Positions 38,001 through 47,209 of a stretch of DNA of 64,000 bases are shown here, in pieces. The notes under the pieces were generated by a model. The model ran no database searches, was not told the origin of the DNA, and saw nothing but the letters and a program-made list of their open reading frames with translations. A program made the position numbers and the translations under genes. Each line of letters starts with the position of its first letter. Within the stretch, counting starts at the first letter, position 1. Origin of the DNA: Actinobaculum sp. 313 (lineage in GTDB: Bacteria; Actinomycetota; Actinomycetes; Actinomycetales; Actinomycetaceae); contig NZ_CP029033.1 of NCBI RefSeq assembly GCF_003073475.1, forward strand, positions 992,001-1,056,000. The letters run 5' to 3'.

Positions 38001-38515
38001 TGACACGCTTCCGTTTCGGGCGCAGCGGTGACGACGTATTGGTCGGTGACTGGAACGGTGACGGGCGCGATACCATCTCCGTTCGCCGAGGTGCCACGAT
38101 CTACATCAACAATGCGCTCAGCGGGGGAGCTGCCGAACAGAGCTTTATTTTCGGCCGCACTAGCGATGAGATTCTTGCCGGTGACTGGGACGGCGATGGG
38201 AAGGATACCGTTGCCGTGCGGCGAGCCAATGCATTCTATCTGCGCAACAGCCTGCAGGGCGGTAACGCTGACTGGAGTTACCACTACGGTCGGGCTGCCG
38301 ACGAGGTGTTGGTGGGCAACTGGGACGGTGCCAGCGATGGCCCATGGGTGGCCGACACGGTTGCCCTGCGTCGCGGCAATCAGTACTACATCGCCAATTC
38401 CGCCGATGGTGGCCCCGCGGATGACGTCGTCGTCTACGGGGAGCCTTCGGATACCCCTCTCGCTGGTGACTGGAATGGCAACGGGACCGACACGCTCGGC
38501 GTCTACCGAAAATAG
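32024..38515 (+). CDS. Secreted amylopullulanase (alpha-amylase plus pullulanase, multi-domain)
   Basis: A 2163-residue exported enzyme for starch, glycogen and pullulan. A signal peptide ends near residue 30 (LPAVAA). Residues 35-130 are a starch-binding/X25-like module. Residues about 145-700 form a GH13 alpha-amylase domain: FRID nucleophile Asp400, FTFGEVYD acid/base Glu433, FLGNHD Asp503. Two further X25-like modules (about 830-1030) share the 'GCTGNWQPACD' / 'GCAQDWDPAC' pattern. A second GH13 domain of pullulanase type follows: YNWGYDP at 1406, Asp1527, Glu1564, Asp1691. The C-terminal 210 residues hold five GDWDGDGxDT-type repeats, likely calcium-binding. There is no LPXTG anchor, so it is probably released. 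GGAGGGA precedes the ATG. Confidence 0.9.
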   Translation: MHTRRITALLGAGALTASGLIALPGLPAVAADGPYSLAGDLQSEISTCADWDEKCTATELTETSEGIYEFTATVPAGSWEYKIVGGHSWNNSWGNGDANMPITVAGDTQVTFQFNATTNKVGVALDLGDTSYTPADDAIIAAPASRGSGENFYFVLTDRFANGDSSNDTGGLDSDPLVSGYDPTNKGFYQGGDIAGLRERLDYIESLGTTAIWLTPSFKNQPVQGSGSDASAGYHGYWVTDFTQLDPHLGTNDEFKAFIEDAHSRGIKVYFDIIVNHTADLIEYEGDSTSYVSLADSPYKDAAGQTFDPAAIAGTTFPELDAATSFPYVPQRQGDVVPAELNDVTLYHNRGNSTWSGESVTYGDFDGLDDLMTENPVVEQTFEEVYKAWMDFGIDGFRIDTAKHVNFQFWKDWTAGISEYAEATNPDFFTFGEVYDNAATDRAPYVRQTDMGATLDFGFQDSVKNYASGYTAQSLAGTFAADDYFTTATSNAGDMPTFLGNHDMGRIGYLLNSAGADQPETRSVLAHEIMFLTRGQPVVYYGDEQGFAGTGNDKDARQSLFASQTAEYRNQQLLDGSTFGAGDHYDQTTTLYTTISEVATLRSSTPALRVGAQIELYAEKGPGVYAFSRVDRDEKIEYVVAVNNATSASTATFTTLTPGASYTGVYGTDDSLTADAAGQVTVAVAPLSAVVFRADRQVAAADQQGVVVTPTAGEALTVQATTLAGQNVSESLVPVTATVQDDHWAETTFAYRLVGTNEWTSLGTATGDSPRVFHDVSGLKEGTLIEYRAISVDAEGKVAANTGFGSLGVNQSIGAQDSGNDNTTGMVSIPGTHQLALGCTGNWQPACDQTQLTAVAGTDWYSGTFTLPAGNYEYKIALGGSWDVNFGAGAVPNGANVAYTVAAEGPVTFYYNAKTHEFFNTAEHPPYTVPGNFNAAVGCAQDWDPACLATLMTDPDGDGIFTFSTTRLPATPIEAKVSESLSWDVAYGRDGNGAGGSPNYQFDAVPAGKLAVFTYNPSTHILTLEVTDIPVVGDGQAIGYWLDEETLAWPADVATDGATYTLYYAKNGGITRQGADVSGADGSVALQVKAGGLTSEQKEQDPYLTAKYTSARKDYVALTPEEPLDRDLIETILTGEIEVLQADANGNPVAFTSLQTARVLDALYAQKAAQREQGVSFQGKTPTLSLWAPTAQSVTLRLYDDLSAEGEPQELPMERQSDGSWTITGEASWANRAYLYDVEVYVPPTAITAGDEAQEAIAGTVVHNIVTDPNSVGLTTDSKQSVIVNLDDPEAMPEVWSDTASPVIAQFSDRAILEMHVRDFSIADETVPEALRGTYGAFGVSDSDGMKELRELSDAGMNTIHLLPTYDIASIPEDRSAQEIPQVPEAAADSSEQQEAVMAVADQDGYNWGYDPFHYTTPEGSYASDGNQDGAARTAEYRSMVGHLHAAGYQVVLDEVFNHTYACGQDETSVFEKIVPGYYHRLGYAGQTLNSPCCAEYATEHAMAEDLMIDSLVTWAKEYKVDGFRFDLMEFNSVQSMQKIRAALDELTLAEDGVDGKSMYLYGEGWAFGTTADGSRFEPSIQGRLGGTGIGTFNDRLRDAVHGAQSDGKNDTQGFGNGLYTDPNGIAGGDADQLRFYTDTIRIGLAGNLSDFTITAADGTEKTGAEITFNGASVGYATQPYESVNYVDAHDNETLYDLNVWKMPMGSSMEDRVRMNTLSLATVTLGQSPVFWHGGTDLLRSKSLDRNSYNSGDWFNAIDWSGQTSNFGVGLPPARDNSARWDAMRPYLSNANLVPDAAAMTASHEQALDLLRLRSSSELFTLDDADLIKEKVSFPNAGPNATPGLLVMRIDDTAGADIDPERDGLLVVFNASPNAITEAINGMEGTDLTLSQIQQDGGDEVVKQTVWDNGTVTIPGRTVAVLEQKQTVNGCEAEGNCTFFLSSEDLSITDIMFHFVEDGTPIAGDWDGDGSDEVGFRIAGSNEFVLRGDDGALTRFRFGRSGDDVLVGDWNGDGRDTISVRRGATIYINNALSGGAAEQSFIFGRTSDEILAGDWDGDGKDTVAVRRANAFYLRNSLQGGNADWSYHYGRAADEVLVGNWDGASDGPWVADTVALRRGNQYYIANSADGGPADDVVVYGEPSDTPLAGDWNGNGTDTLGVYRK

Positions 38516-38557
38516 GTGTGTGCCTAACGGTTAAGACGTAGGAGGTGCGAGCCGGGC

Positions 38558-38598
38558 AATCGCCGGTGGCAGTGTGGTTCAGCCTGCCACCGGCGATT
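38558..38598 (+). terminator. Terminator of the amylopullulanase gene
   Basis: AATCGCCGGTGGCAG (38558-38572) and CTGCCACCGGCGATT (38584-38598) form a perfect 15-bp stem with an 11-base loop, 42 bases after the stop, followed by TTGTAT. It is the strongest hairpin in the window. Confidence 0.85.
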
Positions 38599-38721
38599 TG
38601 TATGCGAGGCGTTTACCCGTGGGGCTGCCGAGGGCGCCAATGCCGGATAGAATGGCTAGCGTGCCTGGCTATTACAACGACTGCCAGCCAGCCCGGATAC
38701 CGACCAGATTGAGGATTGAGA

Positions 38722-40377
38722 ATGAGCTCTCCGATTGACCCCACCCAGACTGCCGCCTGGCAGCGCCTCACCGAACTTGCGGCGTCTTACCGCCCCGATT
38801 TCCGCGCCGCATTCGCGGCCGATAGCCAGCGGGCGGAACGTTACAGTTTCACCGCCGCCGATCTGCATGTTGATCTTTCCAAGAACTACCTTGATGAGGA
38901 GGTCCTCTCCGCGCTGCTCGAACTGGCCGAGCAAGTCGGGGTGGAAAGCCGTCGCGATGCCATGTATGCCGGCGAACATATCAACGTCACTGAAGATCGG
39001 GCGGTGCTGCACACCGCACTACGGCGGCCGCGCACTGACCAGTTGGTTGTTGACGGGCAGGACGTTATTGCGGACGTTCACGGCGTACTCGATGCGATCT
39101 ATTCATTCGCCCGGCGAATCCGCTCCGGCGAGTGGACCGGCGTAACGGGTAAGCCGCTGACAACCATCATCAATGTGGGGATCGGAGGCTCCGATCTCGG
39201 GCCGGTTATGGCCTACGAGGCCCTCAAGCCCTACGTGCAGGAAGGGCTAGAGTGCCGATTCATCTCCAACATTGATCCGACAGATGTGGGGGAGACCCTC
39301 AAGGGCGTTGATCCGGAGACCGTTCTTTTCATCGTTGCCTCCAAGACGTTCACCACGCTGGAAACCATTACGAATGCCAAGGCGTGCCGCAGTTGGTTGC
39401 TGGAGCAACTCGCGGCGCGCGGTATTAGCGCCGACGACGCCGTCGCCCGGCACTTCGTCGCCGTATCCACGAACCTGGAGAAGGTGGCCGAGTTCGGCAT
39501 CGATCCCGCCAACGCGTTCGGATTCTGGAACTGGGTAGGTGGACGCTATTCCGTAGACTCCGCTGTTGGAACCTCCCTCGCCATCGCCATCGGGCCGGAG
39601 AACTTCGCGGATTTCCTCGCCGGATTCCACGCCATGGACCTGCATTTCGCGCAAGCGCAGGCGGCGGAGAACGTGCCGCTGCTCATGGGGCTGCTCGGAG
39701 TGTGGTACTCCAACTTCCATGGGGCGGGCACACACGCCGTTCTGCCGTACTCGCAGTACCTGCATCGATTCCCCGCCTACCTGCAGCAGTTGACCATGGA
39801 GTCCAACGGCAAGCGGGTGCGCTGGGATGGTAGCGATGTAACGACGACGACCGGTGAGGTCTTCTGGGGCGAACCGGGCACCAATGGGCAGCACGCCTTC
39901 TATCAGCTGATTCACCAAGGCACGCAGCTCATTCCCGCCGACTTCATTGCCTTCGCCAACCCGACGTACGCGCTGCGGGACGGTGATTCCGATCAGCATG
40001 AGCTCTTCCTCGGTAATTTCTTCGCCCAGACGAAGGCGCTTGCCTTTGGGAAGACCGCCGACGAAGTCCGGGCGGAGGGCACCCCGGAGGAGATCGTCAC
40101 CGCGCGTGTCTTCACCGGCAACAAGCCGACGACGTCGATTATGGCCCCGGCATTGACTCCGGCAGTGCTCGGCCAACTCATTGCCCTGTATGAGCACATC
40201 GTGTTCGTGGAGGGCTGCGTATGGGGTATCGATTCGTTCGACCAGTGGGGGGTGGAGCTCGGCAAGCAAATGGCGAAAGATCTGGCTCCGGCGATTGCCG
40301 GCGACACCGCCGCACTCGCCGAGCAGGACTCGTCAACGGCCGGTCTGATCGCCTACTACCGCGCGCATCGCAAATAA
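38722..40377 (+). CDS. pgi: Glucose-6-phosphate isomerase
   Basis: A 551-residue cytosolic enzyme interconverting glucose-6-phosphate and fructose-6-phosphate. [19 protein letters not shown] and [16 protein letters not shown] are the sugar-phosphate-binding SIS segments; [19 protein letters not shown] and [19 protein letters not shown] are PGI signatures; [16 protein letters not shown] carries the catalytic His region and [12 protein letters not shown] the C-terminal Lys. The ATG at 38722 follows GAGGA with normal spacing, giving a slightly shorter frame than the TTG at 38716. Confidence 0.95.
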   Translation: MSSPIDPTQTAAWQRLTELAASYRPDFRAAFAADSQRAERYSFTAADLHVDLSKNYLDEEVLSALLELAEQVGVESRRDAMYAGEHINVTEDRAVLHTALRRPRTDQLVVDGQDVIADVHGVLDAIYSFARRIRSGEWTGVTGKPLTTIINVGIGGSDLGPVMAYEALKPYVQEGLECRFISNIDPTDVGETLKGVDPETVLFIVASKTFTTLETITNAKACRSWLLEQLAARGISADDAVARHFVAVSTNLEKVAEFGIDPANAFGFWNWVGGRYSVDSAVGTSLAIAIGPENFADFLAGFHAMDLHFAQAQAAENVPLLMGLLGVWYSNFHGAGTHAVLPYSQYLHRFPAYLQQLTMESNGKRVRWDGSDVTTTTGEVFWGEPGTNGQHAFYQLIHQGTQLIPADFIAFANPTYALRDGDSDQHELFLGNFFAQTKALAFGKTADEVRAEGTPEEIVTARVFTGNKPTTSIMAPALTPAVLGQLIALYEHIVFVEGCVWGIDSFDQWGVELGKQMAKDLAPAIAGDTAALAEQDSSTAGLIAYYRAHRK

Positions 40378-41702
<1,325 letters not shown>

Positions 41703-41819
41703 GTCGCGTGGAGCGAAGAACGGCCACCATCTTGGCCGTGATGCGGGATACCGTCCCGGTGGTGATGTGGGCGCGGTGGCGCCGCGCATTGCCCCCATCG
41801 CAGCGGTAGGTGCTCATAT

Positions 41820-41847
41820 GCCCGCCCGAGCGTTGTCTCGGGCGGGC
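41820..41847 (+). terminator. Hairpin terminator after mdh
   Basis: GCCCGCCCGAG and CTCGGGCGGGC form a perfect 11-bp stem with loop CGTTGT. The same hexamer loop occurs in the hairpin at 63556. No T-run follows. Confidence 0.65.
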
Positions 41848-42783
41848 ACTCGCATGTGGCCTCGTGGCGAGGCTAGATGTTGCACCCGTCGCCCGCCGCG
41901 TGTGGCTTGCCTGCCGCGTGTGGCAGGCAACGATGGGCCCTACCAGTCTTTCACGCTGCAGTCGAAGCCACGTTTGGCGGCGTTGCTGCCCCGGCTGTAC
42001 GCCAGAGCCTGCCCGGGCAGTGGCGAGGCTGAGCGCAGTCGTGGCTTCCTTGTGAAATCGACCGTCGCCCGCTTGTGCAGTTGCAAGGCGGCGACTGCGC
42101 GTGCTTGTCGTGGCGGAGGGGACTGCACGCCCGGGTGTGGAGGGGCGGTGTACTCCCGCTTCAGACACCGCCACCTCCGCCGTTTGCCCACACCGGCGCC
42201 TGCCTACACTGGCTGTAGCGGGGTGGCGGAGCGAAACCGAGTGATTCCGACGGTTACCCGTCCGTTGTTGCTCGAGATTCTCCGGTTTATCTTCCATTCT
42301 CCGGGTTTTTCGCGGAAAACTGCGTAAAACCCGGAGAATTTGGATAGATGGGACAGGCTCGAAGGGGGCGATGAGCCGCACTTTGCACAGACGCGGGTAG
42401 GGTCGCTTGCATGGCCGATCCAACGAACCCGGGGTCACGGAATACTTCGTGCACAGGTGGAATCCGATTGCGGCGTCATGTCTCAGGCGTTTTGAGGAGA
42501 GCTTGCACACAACACTGCCGCTCCTTGCGCGGGGTCGCACCGGCAGTAAGCGCGTAGTACTCAAGCAGTTCCGAGCGTGGGATGCTGCGGGGCCCCACCC
42601 GCGCCAAATATGCGCTTTTCAGCAGTGGCGCGGCGCAGAATCCATACCACTCCATAGGCGGCTGTTGCGAATCAGGCGATGGTATTGCCATGCCGCTTGC
42701 GCCGTTTGCCGTGGGCGAATGGGAATGCTGCGGCGTGCTGTTGGGAACAACACACCGCACACTAGTTACTGTACGGTAGGGTA
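41848..42783. other. About 940 bp with no recognisable gene
   Basis: Long frames exist on both strands but have Arg/Cys/Pro-rich composition of the kind produced by GC-rich non-coding DNA and match no family I know. It holds copy 2 of the dispersed hairpin element. Confidence 0.55.
42296..42339. repeat. Dispersed intergenic hairpin element, copy 2 (best conserved)
   Basis: ATTCTCCGGGTTTT (42296-42309) pairs perfectly with AAAACCCGGAGAAT (42326-42339) across the loop TCGCGGAAAACTGCGT. A partial half-copy (GATTCTCCGGTTTA) lies just before at about 42276. Relatives are at 24608 and 59389. Confidence 0.75.
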
Positions 42784-42801
42784 ACTTACGATAACGTAAG
42801 T
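42784..42801. promoter_or_regulatory. Palindrome in the promoter region of the biotin/fatty-acid operon
   Basis: ACTTACG (42784-42790) and CGTAAGT (42795-42801) are separated by ATAA. The sequence overlaps a possible -10 element (TACGAT) with TTACTG 15 bp upstream, 64 bp before birA. A dimeric repressor site controlling the operon is plausible; the regulator is not in the window. Confidence 0.55.
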
Positions 42802-42864
42802 GTAACGGTGTGGGTGATGTCCGCGCAGAGAGAGTGCCGAGAGACGGCGCGAAAGGATGGCGAA

Positions 42865-43815
42865 ATGGGCGAACTGAGTGCATGGGACCAAGCGGGACAA
42901 CCGGAGGCGAGTCTGCCCCCGGCGCGCTTTCCACTCACTGGTGCACAGGCCGCCGTCTTATTCCACACCGAACTCACCGGATCCACTCAGGACGACTTAA
43001 CTGCTTTGTGGGAAGCGGGCCGCATCCCGGATTTCACCGTAATGGTCGCCGACGACCAGACGGCCGGGCGAGGCCGCTCCGGCAGACGTTGGTTCTCGGC
43101 AGCCGGTCGTTCACTCCTGGTCTCCGTATTGGTGGAGGTTCCGGAGAGCATTGAAGAGCATGTCGCCTTACTGACCCTCATCGGTGCGGCAGCGGCCCGC
43201 AGCGCCATCAACATGTGCACAGGTAGAGACGCCGCACTGTTGTCATGGCCCAACGACGTCGTCGTCCGTGTACCGGAACCACGGAAGGTAGCCGGAGTCC
43301 TCGGTGAGTTCTGCGGTCGACGCGACGGCAAGATCGCCTGCGTCATCGGACTGGGCGCCAACCTGTCGCTGGAGGCCGAAGAGCTTCCCACTCCTACCTC
43401 GGCCTCGCTGGCAACCGCCGGGCTGCCAGTACCAACGCGGGACGAGCTGGCGGCTGCCTGGTTGCGCGGCCTACGCGAACGTATCGACGCCTTGATCGAT
43501 ACGGGAGACCCCGTCGCTTCCGGTCTGATCGAGGAGGCCAATGCCTGCTGCGAAACGCTGCGTCCAGGCGTCACGGTGGGGCGTCCACGCGCCACACCGC
43601 TGAACGGAACCGGACGTGCCATCCTGGCGGATGGGTCGCTCGACATGGTCACCGACGACGGGCCGGTGGTCGTCACCTCCGGCGAAGTCTCCCTGCTGGG
43701 ACGAATGGAGCGTGCGGCATCGCCCGAGCAGCATACGCCGCCCATCGGCCAACGCGTTCCCCGGCATCACAAAGCAATCCAATGGTCTCAATCGAGTCGC
43801 GGCAAGGAGTCCTGA
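42865..43815 (+). CDS. birA: Biotin--[acetyl-CoA-carboxylase] ligase
   Basis: A 316-residue enzyme that attaches biotin to the carrier domain of acyl-CoA carboxylase. HTELTGSTQDDL is the N-terminal strand, ADDQTAGRGRSGRRWFSAAG the adenylate loop, LLSWPNDVVVR and RKVAGVLGEFCGRRDGKIA the catalytic-Lys segment. There is no N-terminal DNA-binding domain, so this is a class I ligase that cannot act as repressor. The ATG at 42865 with AAGGAtggcgaa upstream is preferred over in-frame starts at 42808 and 42817. The stop abuts the accBC GTG directly. Confidence 0.9.
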   Translation: MGELSAWDQAGQPEASLPPARFPLTGAQAAVLFHTELTGSTQDDLTALWEAGRIPDFTVMVADDQTAGRGRSGRRWFSAAGRSLLVSVLVEVPESIEEHVALLTLIGAAAARSAINMCTGRDAALLSWPNDVVVRVPEPRKVAGVLGEFCGRRDGKIACVIGLGANLSLEAEELPTPTSASLATAGLPVPTRDELAAAWLRGLRERIDALIDTGDPVASGLIEEANACCETLRPGVTVGRPRATPLNGTGRAILADGSLDMVTDDGPVVVTSGEVSLLGRMERAASPEQHTPPIGQRVPRHHKAIQWSQSSRGKES

Positions 43816-45599
43816 GTGTCAATTTCCCGTATTCTCATCGCCAATCGTTCGGAAATCGCCCTGCGGGTGATTCGCACCGCCGCCGATATGGGTATCGAAT
43901 CGGTGGCCGTGTATTCCGACGGTGACCGTGGTGCGCAATTCGTCCGCCAGGCGGATTCTGCCTATGCCCTCGGAGGTACGGCATACGCCGAAAGCTACAT
44001 GAACGGCGACAAACTCATAGATGCGGCCAAGCAGGCCGGTGCTGATGCCGTACATCCCGGATACGGGTTCCTCTCCGAGATCCCTGAATTCGCCTCCGCC
44101 GTCCAAGAGGTCGGCTTGACCTGGATCGGCCCGGCTCCGGATGTTCTGACCCGCCTCGGCGACAAGATCCAGGCCCGGCGCCTGGCCGAATCGGTGGACG
44201 TCAGCCCGGTTCCCGGTATCTCCGATCCGGTCTCCGGGCGGGAATCCGTTGCCGCATTCATAGCCGAGCACGGGTATCCGATTGTTACCAAGAAGGCCGA
44301 CGGCGGCGGCGGCCGCGGCATCACCATCATTGAATCCGATGCGGATCTGGACCTCTTCTTCGCCGCTCACGGCACCGAGGCGGAAGGCTTCTTCGTGGAG
44401 CGCTTCATCCGCACCGCCCGGCACGTAGAAACACAGTGCGCACGGGATTCCCACGGCAACTTCGCCGTTATCTCAACGCGTGACTGCTCGGTGCAGCGCC
44501 GAAACCAAAAGCTCATCGAGGAAGCCCCGCCCCCGGGTTGGGAGAGGAGACGGTGGCGACGCTGGTGGAGTGGTCGCATCGGCTCTTCGACGCCGTCGGG
44601 TACGTGGGGCTGGGAACATGTGAGTTCCTGGTCGAACCGGATGGGCGCGTGAACTTCCTCGAAGTCAACCCGCGCCTGCAGGTGGAGCACACGGTATCCG
44701 AGGAAGTCACCGGCCTCGACCTCGTTGCGGAGCAGATCCGAATTGCCTCCGGGCAGGAGTTATCGCAGGTGCCGACGCCGCGCGCTCATTCCTTCGAGTT
44801 CCGTATAACCTGCGAGGACCCGCGCCGTGGTCTGGTTCCGTCCACCGGCACTATTACGCGCCTGCGCTGGCCCCTCGGGCACGGGGTACGGATCGAATCG
44901 GGTGTCACGGAGGGCGATGCGGTCACCGCCGATTTCGACCCCATGCTGGCCAAGCTCATTGTGACGGCACCGACGCGTGAGGCCGCAATTGCCCGCTCCC
45001 GCCGAGTACTCGATGAATTGGTGCTGGAGGGCGTGCAAACCCCTGCCCGGCTGTACAGCGAAGTTATCGCCATGCCGGAGTTCGCGGGCGCCGCGCCGTC
45101 GACCCGCTGGTTTGAAGAAGAGGTGCTGCCGGGATACATCGCCCCGGCCGATGCCTCGGCAGGCGTCGCGGTGGATAACGCGCCAGCGGTGGCCGCTGCA
45201 CCGGTGGAGGAACGTGCCAGTTTCGTCATCGAGGTGAATGGCCGACGCATGGAGCTGACCGTTCCTCGCTCAATGTTCAACACCGGCGGGCATTCGCGCA
45301 CGCAGCAACCGTTGCGCAGCGCCAACCGTGCTCGCGCCGACGCGCGCAGCGGTGAGCTTGTGGATGCCGACGGCATGGTCAATTCACAGATCCAGGCCAT
45401 TGTGGTACGCGTATGCGTCGAGGTCGGTGCCTCGGTCAACCGCGGCGATCTCCTCGTGGTCCTCGAGTCCATGAAGATGGAGAGCTACGTGCATGCCCCT
45501 TACGACGGTACTGTCACTGAAATCGCCGTGAGTGGTGGTCAAAACGTGTCCGCTTACCAGCCGCTTGTGCGTGTGGCGCGCAAGCAGGAAGGAGAATAA
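43816..45599 (+). CDS. accBC: Acyl-CoA carboxylase alpha subunit (biotin carboxylase plus biotin carrier), one-base frameshift
   Basis: Carboxylates biotin and carries it to the beta subunit, giving malonyl-CoA for FAS. SISRILIANRSEIALRVIRT starts the biotin carboxylase domain; KKADGGGGRGITIIES is the ATP loop; STRDCSVQRRNQKLIEEAPP is conserved. At 44525-44541 one base is missing: the family continues as GLGEETVATLVEWSHRLFDA, found in the next frame, then VNFLEVNPRLQVEHTVSEEV. The C-terminus LLVVLESMKMESYVHAP holds the biotinyl-Lys (DNA 45474). Joined length is about 594 residues, normal. The GTG start abuts birA (AAGGAG upstream). Since the enzyme should be essential, a sequence error is likely. 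Confidence 0.9.
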
Positions 45600-45601
45600 T
45601 C

Positions 45602-47209
45602 ATGACACTCACCAGTTTGCGTGGCCTGCCAGACGAGTCGCAGACCATTGACTCCACATCGCGTGTTATCAATCGAGCCGACTTTGCCGCCTACCAGCAG
45701 AGTCTCGCGGAAGGCGCCGAGGAGAAAGCGCGAAAGCGCCAGCATGCCAAGGAGAAAAACACCGCGCGGGAGCGTATCGGTCTGTTGCTCGACCCCGAGT
45801 CTTTCACCGAAATAGGGCAGTTCGTCGGCGGTAACATGGCCGAGGGCTTCACCGGGGCAGCGGTGGTGACCGGTATCGGAACCGTCGGGGGAGAACCGGT
45901 CGCGGTTTATGCACAGGACTTCTCGATCTCCGGCGGAACGCTCGGCCAGGCCGAGGGAGACAAAATCATCTCCCTCATGGACAAGGCGTTAGAGCTACGC
46001 ATCCCGATCGTCGCCATGCTCGATTCGGGTGGCGCCCGCATCCAGGAGGGCGTGGTGGCACTGAGCCAGTACGGTCGTATCTTCCGAAAGACATGCGAGG
46101 CATCCGGTGTGATTCCGCAGGTCTCGGTGATCCTTGGGCCGTGTGCCGGCGGTGCAGTCTACTGCCCGGCCCTGACGGATTTCATTGTGATGACACGCGA
46201 TCATTCGCATATGTTCGTCACCGGCCCCGACGTAGTGCGGGCCACAACGGGCGAAGATGTCAGCTTCGAAGACCTGGGTGGCGCACAGGTGCACAACTTC
46301 CAGTCTGGCGTGGCTCACTACCTCGCCGAGGATGAGGCGGACGCCCTGGACTACACGCGTACGCTGCTCACTTATCTGCCGCAGAATTGCGATGCACCTA
46401 CCCGCCACTGGGATTACACGGACGGGCCACAGGCTGCCGTCGACGCAGCCGGGCTGGCCGGTTTGGTTCCCGAGTCCTCCAAGCAGCCATACGACATGGT
46501 GGAAGTGATACGCCACCTGGTCGATTACGGTGAATTCGTCCAGGTGCAGGAGTATTTCGCCCCCTCTATCGTCGTCGGCTTCGCGGCACTGGCGGGAGAA
46601 TCCATCGGAATCGTTGCGAACCAGCCACTGCACGAGGCGGGCACGCTTGACGTTGATGCCTCGGAGAAGGCGGGCCGCTTCGTCCAGTTCTGCGACGCCT
46701 TCAACGTTCCCGTCGTCACGCTGGTGGACGTGCCGGGTTACCGGCCCGGCACCGAGCAGGAACAAGCGGGCATCATCCGCCGCGGTGCCAAGCTGATCTG
46801 GGCGTACGCGAACGCCTCAGTCCCGCTCGTTACAGTCGTGCTCCGCAAGGCGTACGGTGGTGCGTACATCGTTATGGGATCCAAGGCAATCGGTGGAGAC
46901 ATGAACTTCGCCTGGCCGGGCGCCGAGATTGCCGTATTGGGCGCCGACGGCGCGGTGGCGATCACCGGACGGCGGCAACTCAAACAGGCCGCCGCCGAGG
47001 GTCGGGATGTAGAGGCCCTGCGCAAGGAGCTCGCCGACAAATACACCCGGGAGAACGTCAACCCGTATCTCTCGGTTGCCAGCGGAGAGCTCGACGCGAT
47101 TATCACACCCGAATCCACACGATCCACCATCGTTTCCGCACTACGCGTTCTGCGCACGAAGGACCGCTCGCATCCCGGTACCCGCCGCCACGGGAATATG
47201 CCCATGTGA
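45602..47209 (+). CDS. accD: Acyl-CoA carboxylase beta subunit (carboxyltransferase)
   Basis: A 535-residue carboxyltransferase of the propionyl/acetyl-CoA carboxylase beta family, which moves CO2 from biotin to acyl-CoA. ARERIGLLLDPESFTEIGQF is the N-terminal block; DSGGARIQEGVVALSQYGRI and GPCAGGAVYCPALTDF form the first oxyanion/CoA site; VDVPGYRPGTEQEQAGIIRR and KAYGGAYIVMGSKAIGGDMN the second. It begins two bases after accBC and its TGA overlaps the fas GTG. Acetyl- versus propionyl-CoA preference is not clear, but the operon suggests malonyl-CoA supply. Confidence 0.93.
   Translation: MTLTSLRGLPDESQTIDSTSRVINRADFAAYQQSLAEGAEEKARKRQHAKEKNTARERIGLLLDPESFTEIGQFVGGNMAEGFTGAAVVTGIGTVGGEPVAVYAQDFSISGGTLGQAEGDKIISLMDKALELRIPIVAMLDSGGARIQEGVVALSQYGRIFRKTCEASGVIPQVSVILGPCAGGAVYCPALTDFIVMTRDHSHMFVTGPDVVRATTGEDVSFEDLGGAQVHNFQSGVAHYLAEDEADALDYTRTLLTYLPQNCDAPTRHWDYTDGPQAAVDAAGLAGLVPESSKQPYDMVEVIRHLVDYGEFVQVQEYFAPSIVVGFAALAGESIGIVANQPLHEAGTLDVDASEKAGRFVQFCDAFNVPVVTLVDVPGYRPGTEQEQAGIIRRGAKLIWAYANASVPLVTVVLRKAYGGAYIVMGSKAIGGDMNFAWPGAEIAVLGADGAVAITGRRQLKQAAAEGRDVEALRKELADKYTRENVNPYLSVASGELDAIITPESTRSTIVSALRVLRTKDRSHPGTRRHGNMPM

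Noticed and set aside
41767..42327. 186-codon forward frame after mdh
   Set aside because: It runs through the mdh terminator and a dispersed hairpin element, is Arg/Cys/Pro-rich and matches nothing recognisable.
44525..44541. Programmed -1/+1 frameshifting in accBC
   Set aside because: No classical slippery heptamer with downstream pseudoknot is evident, and the same kind of lesion occurs in six unrelated genes, so one-base loss or error is simpler.
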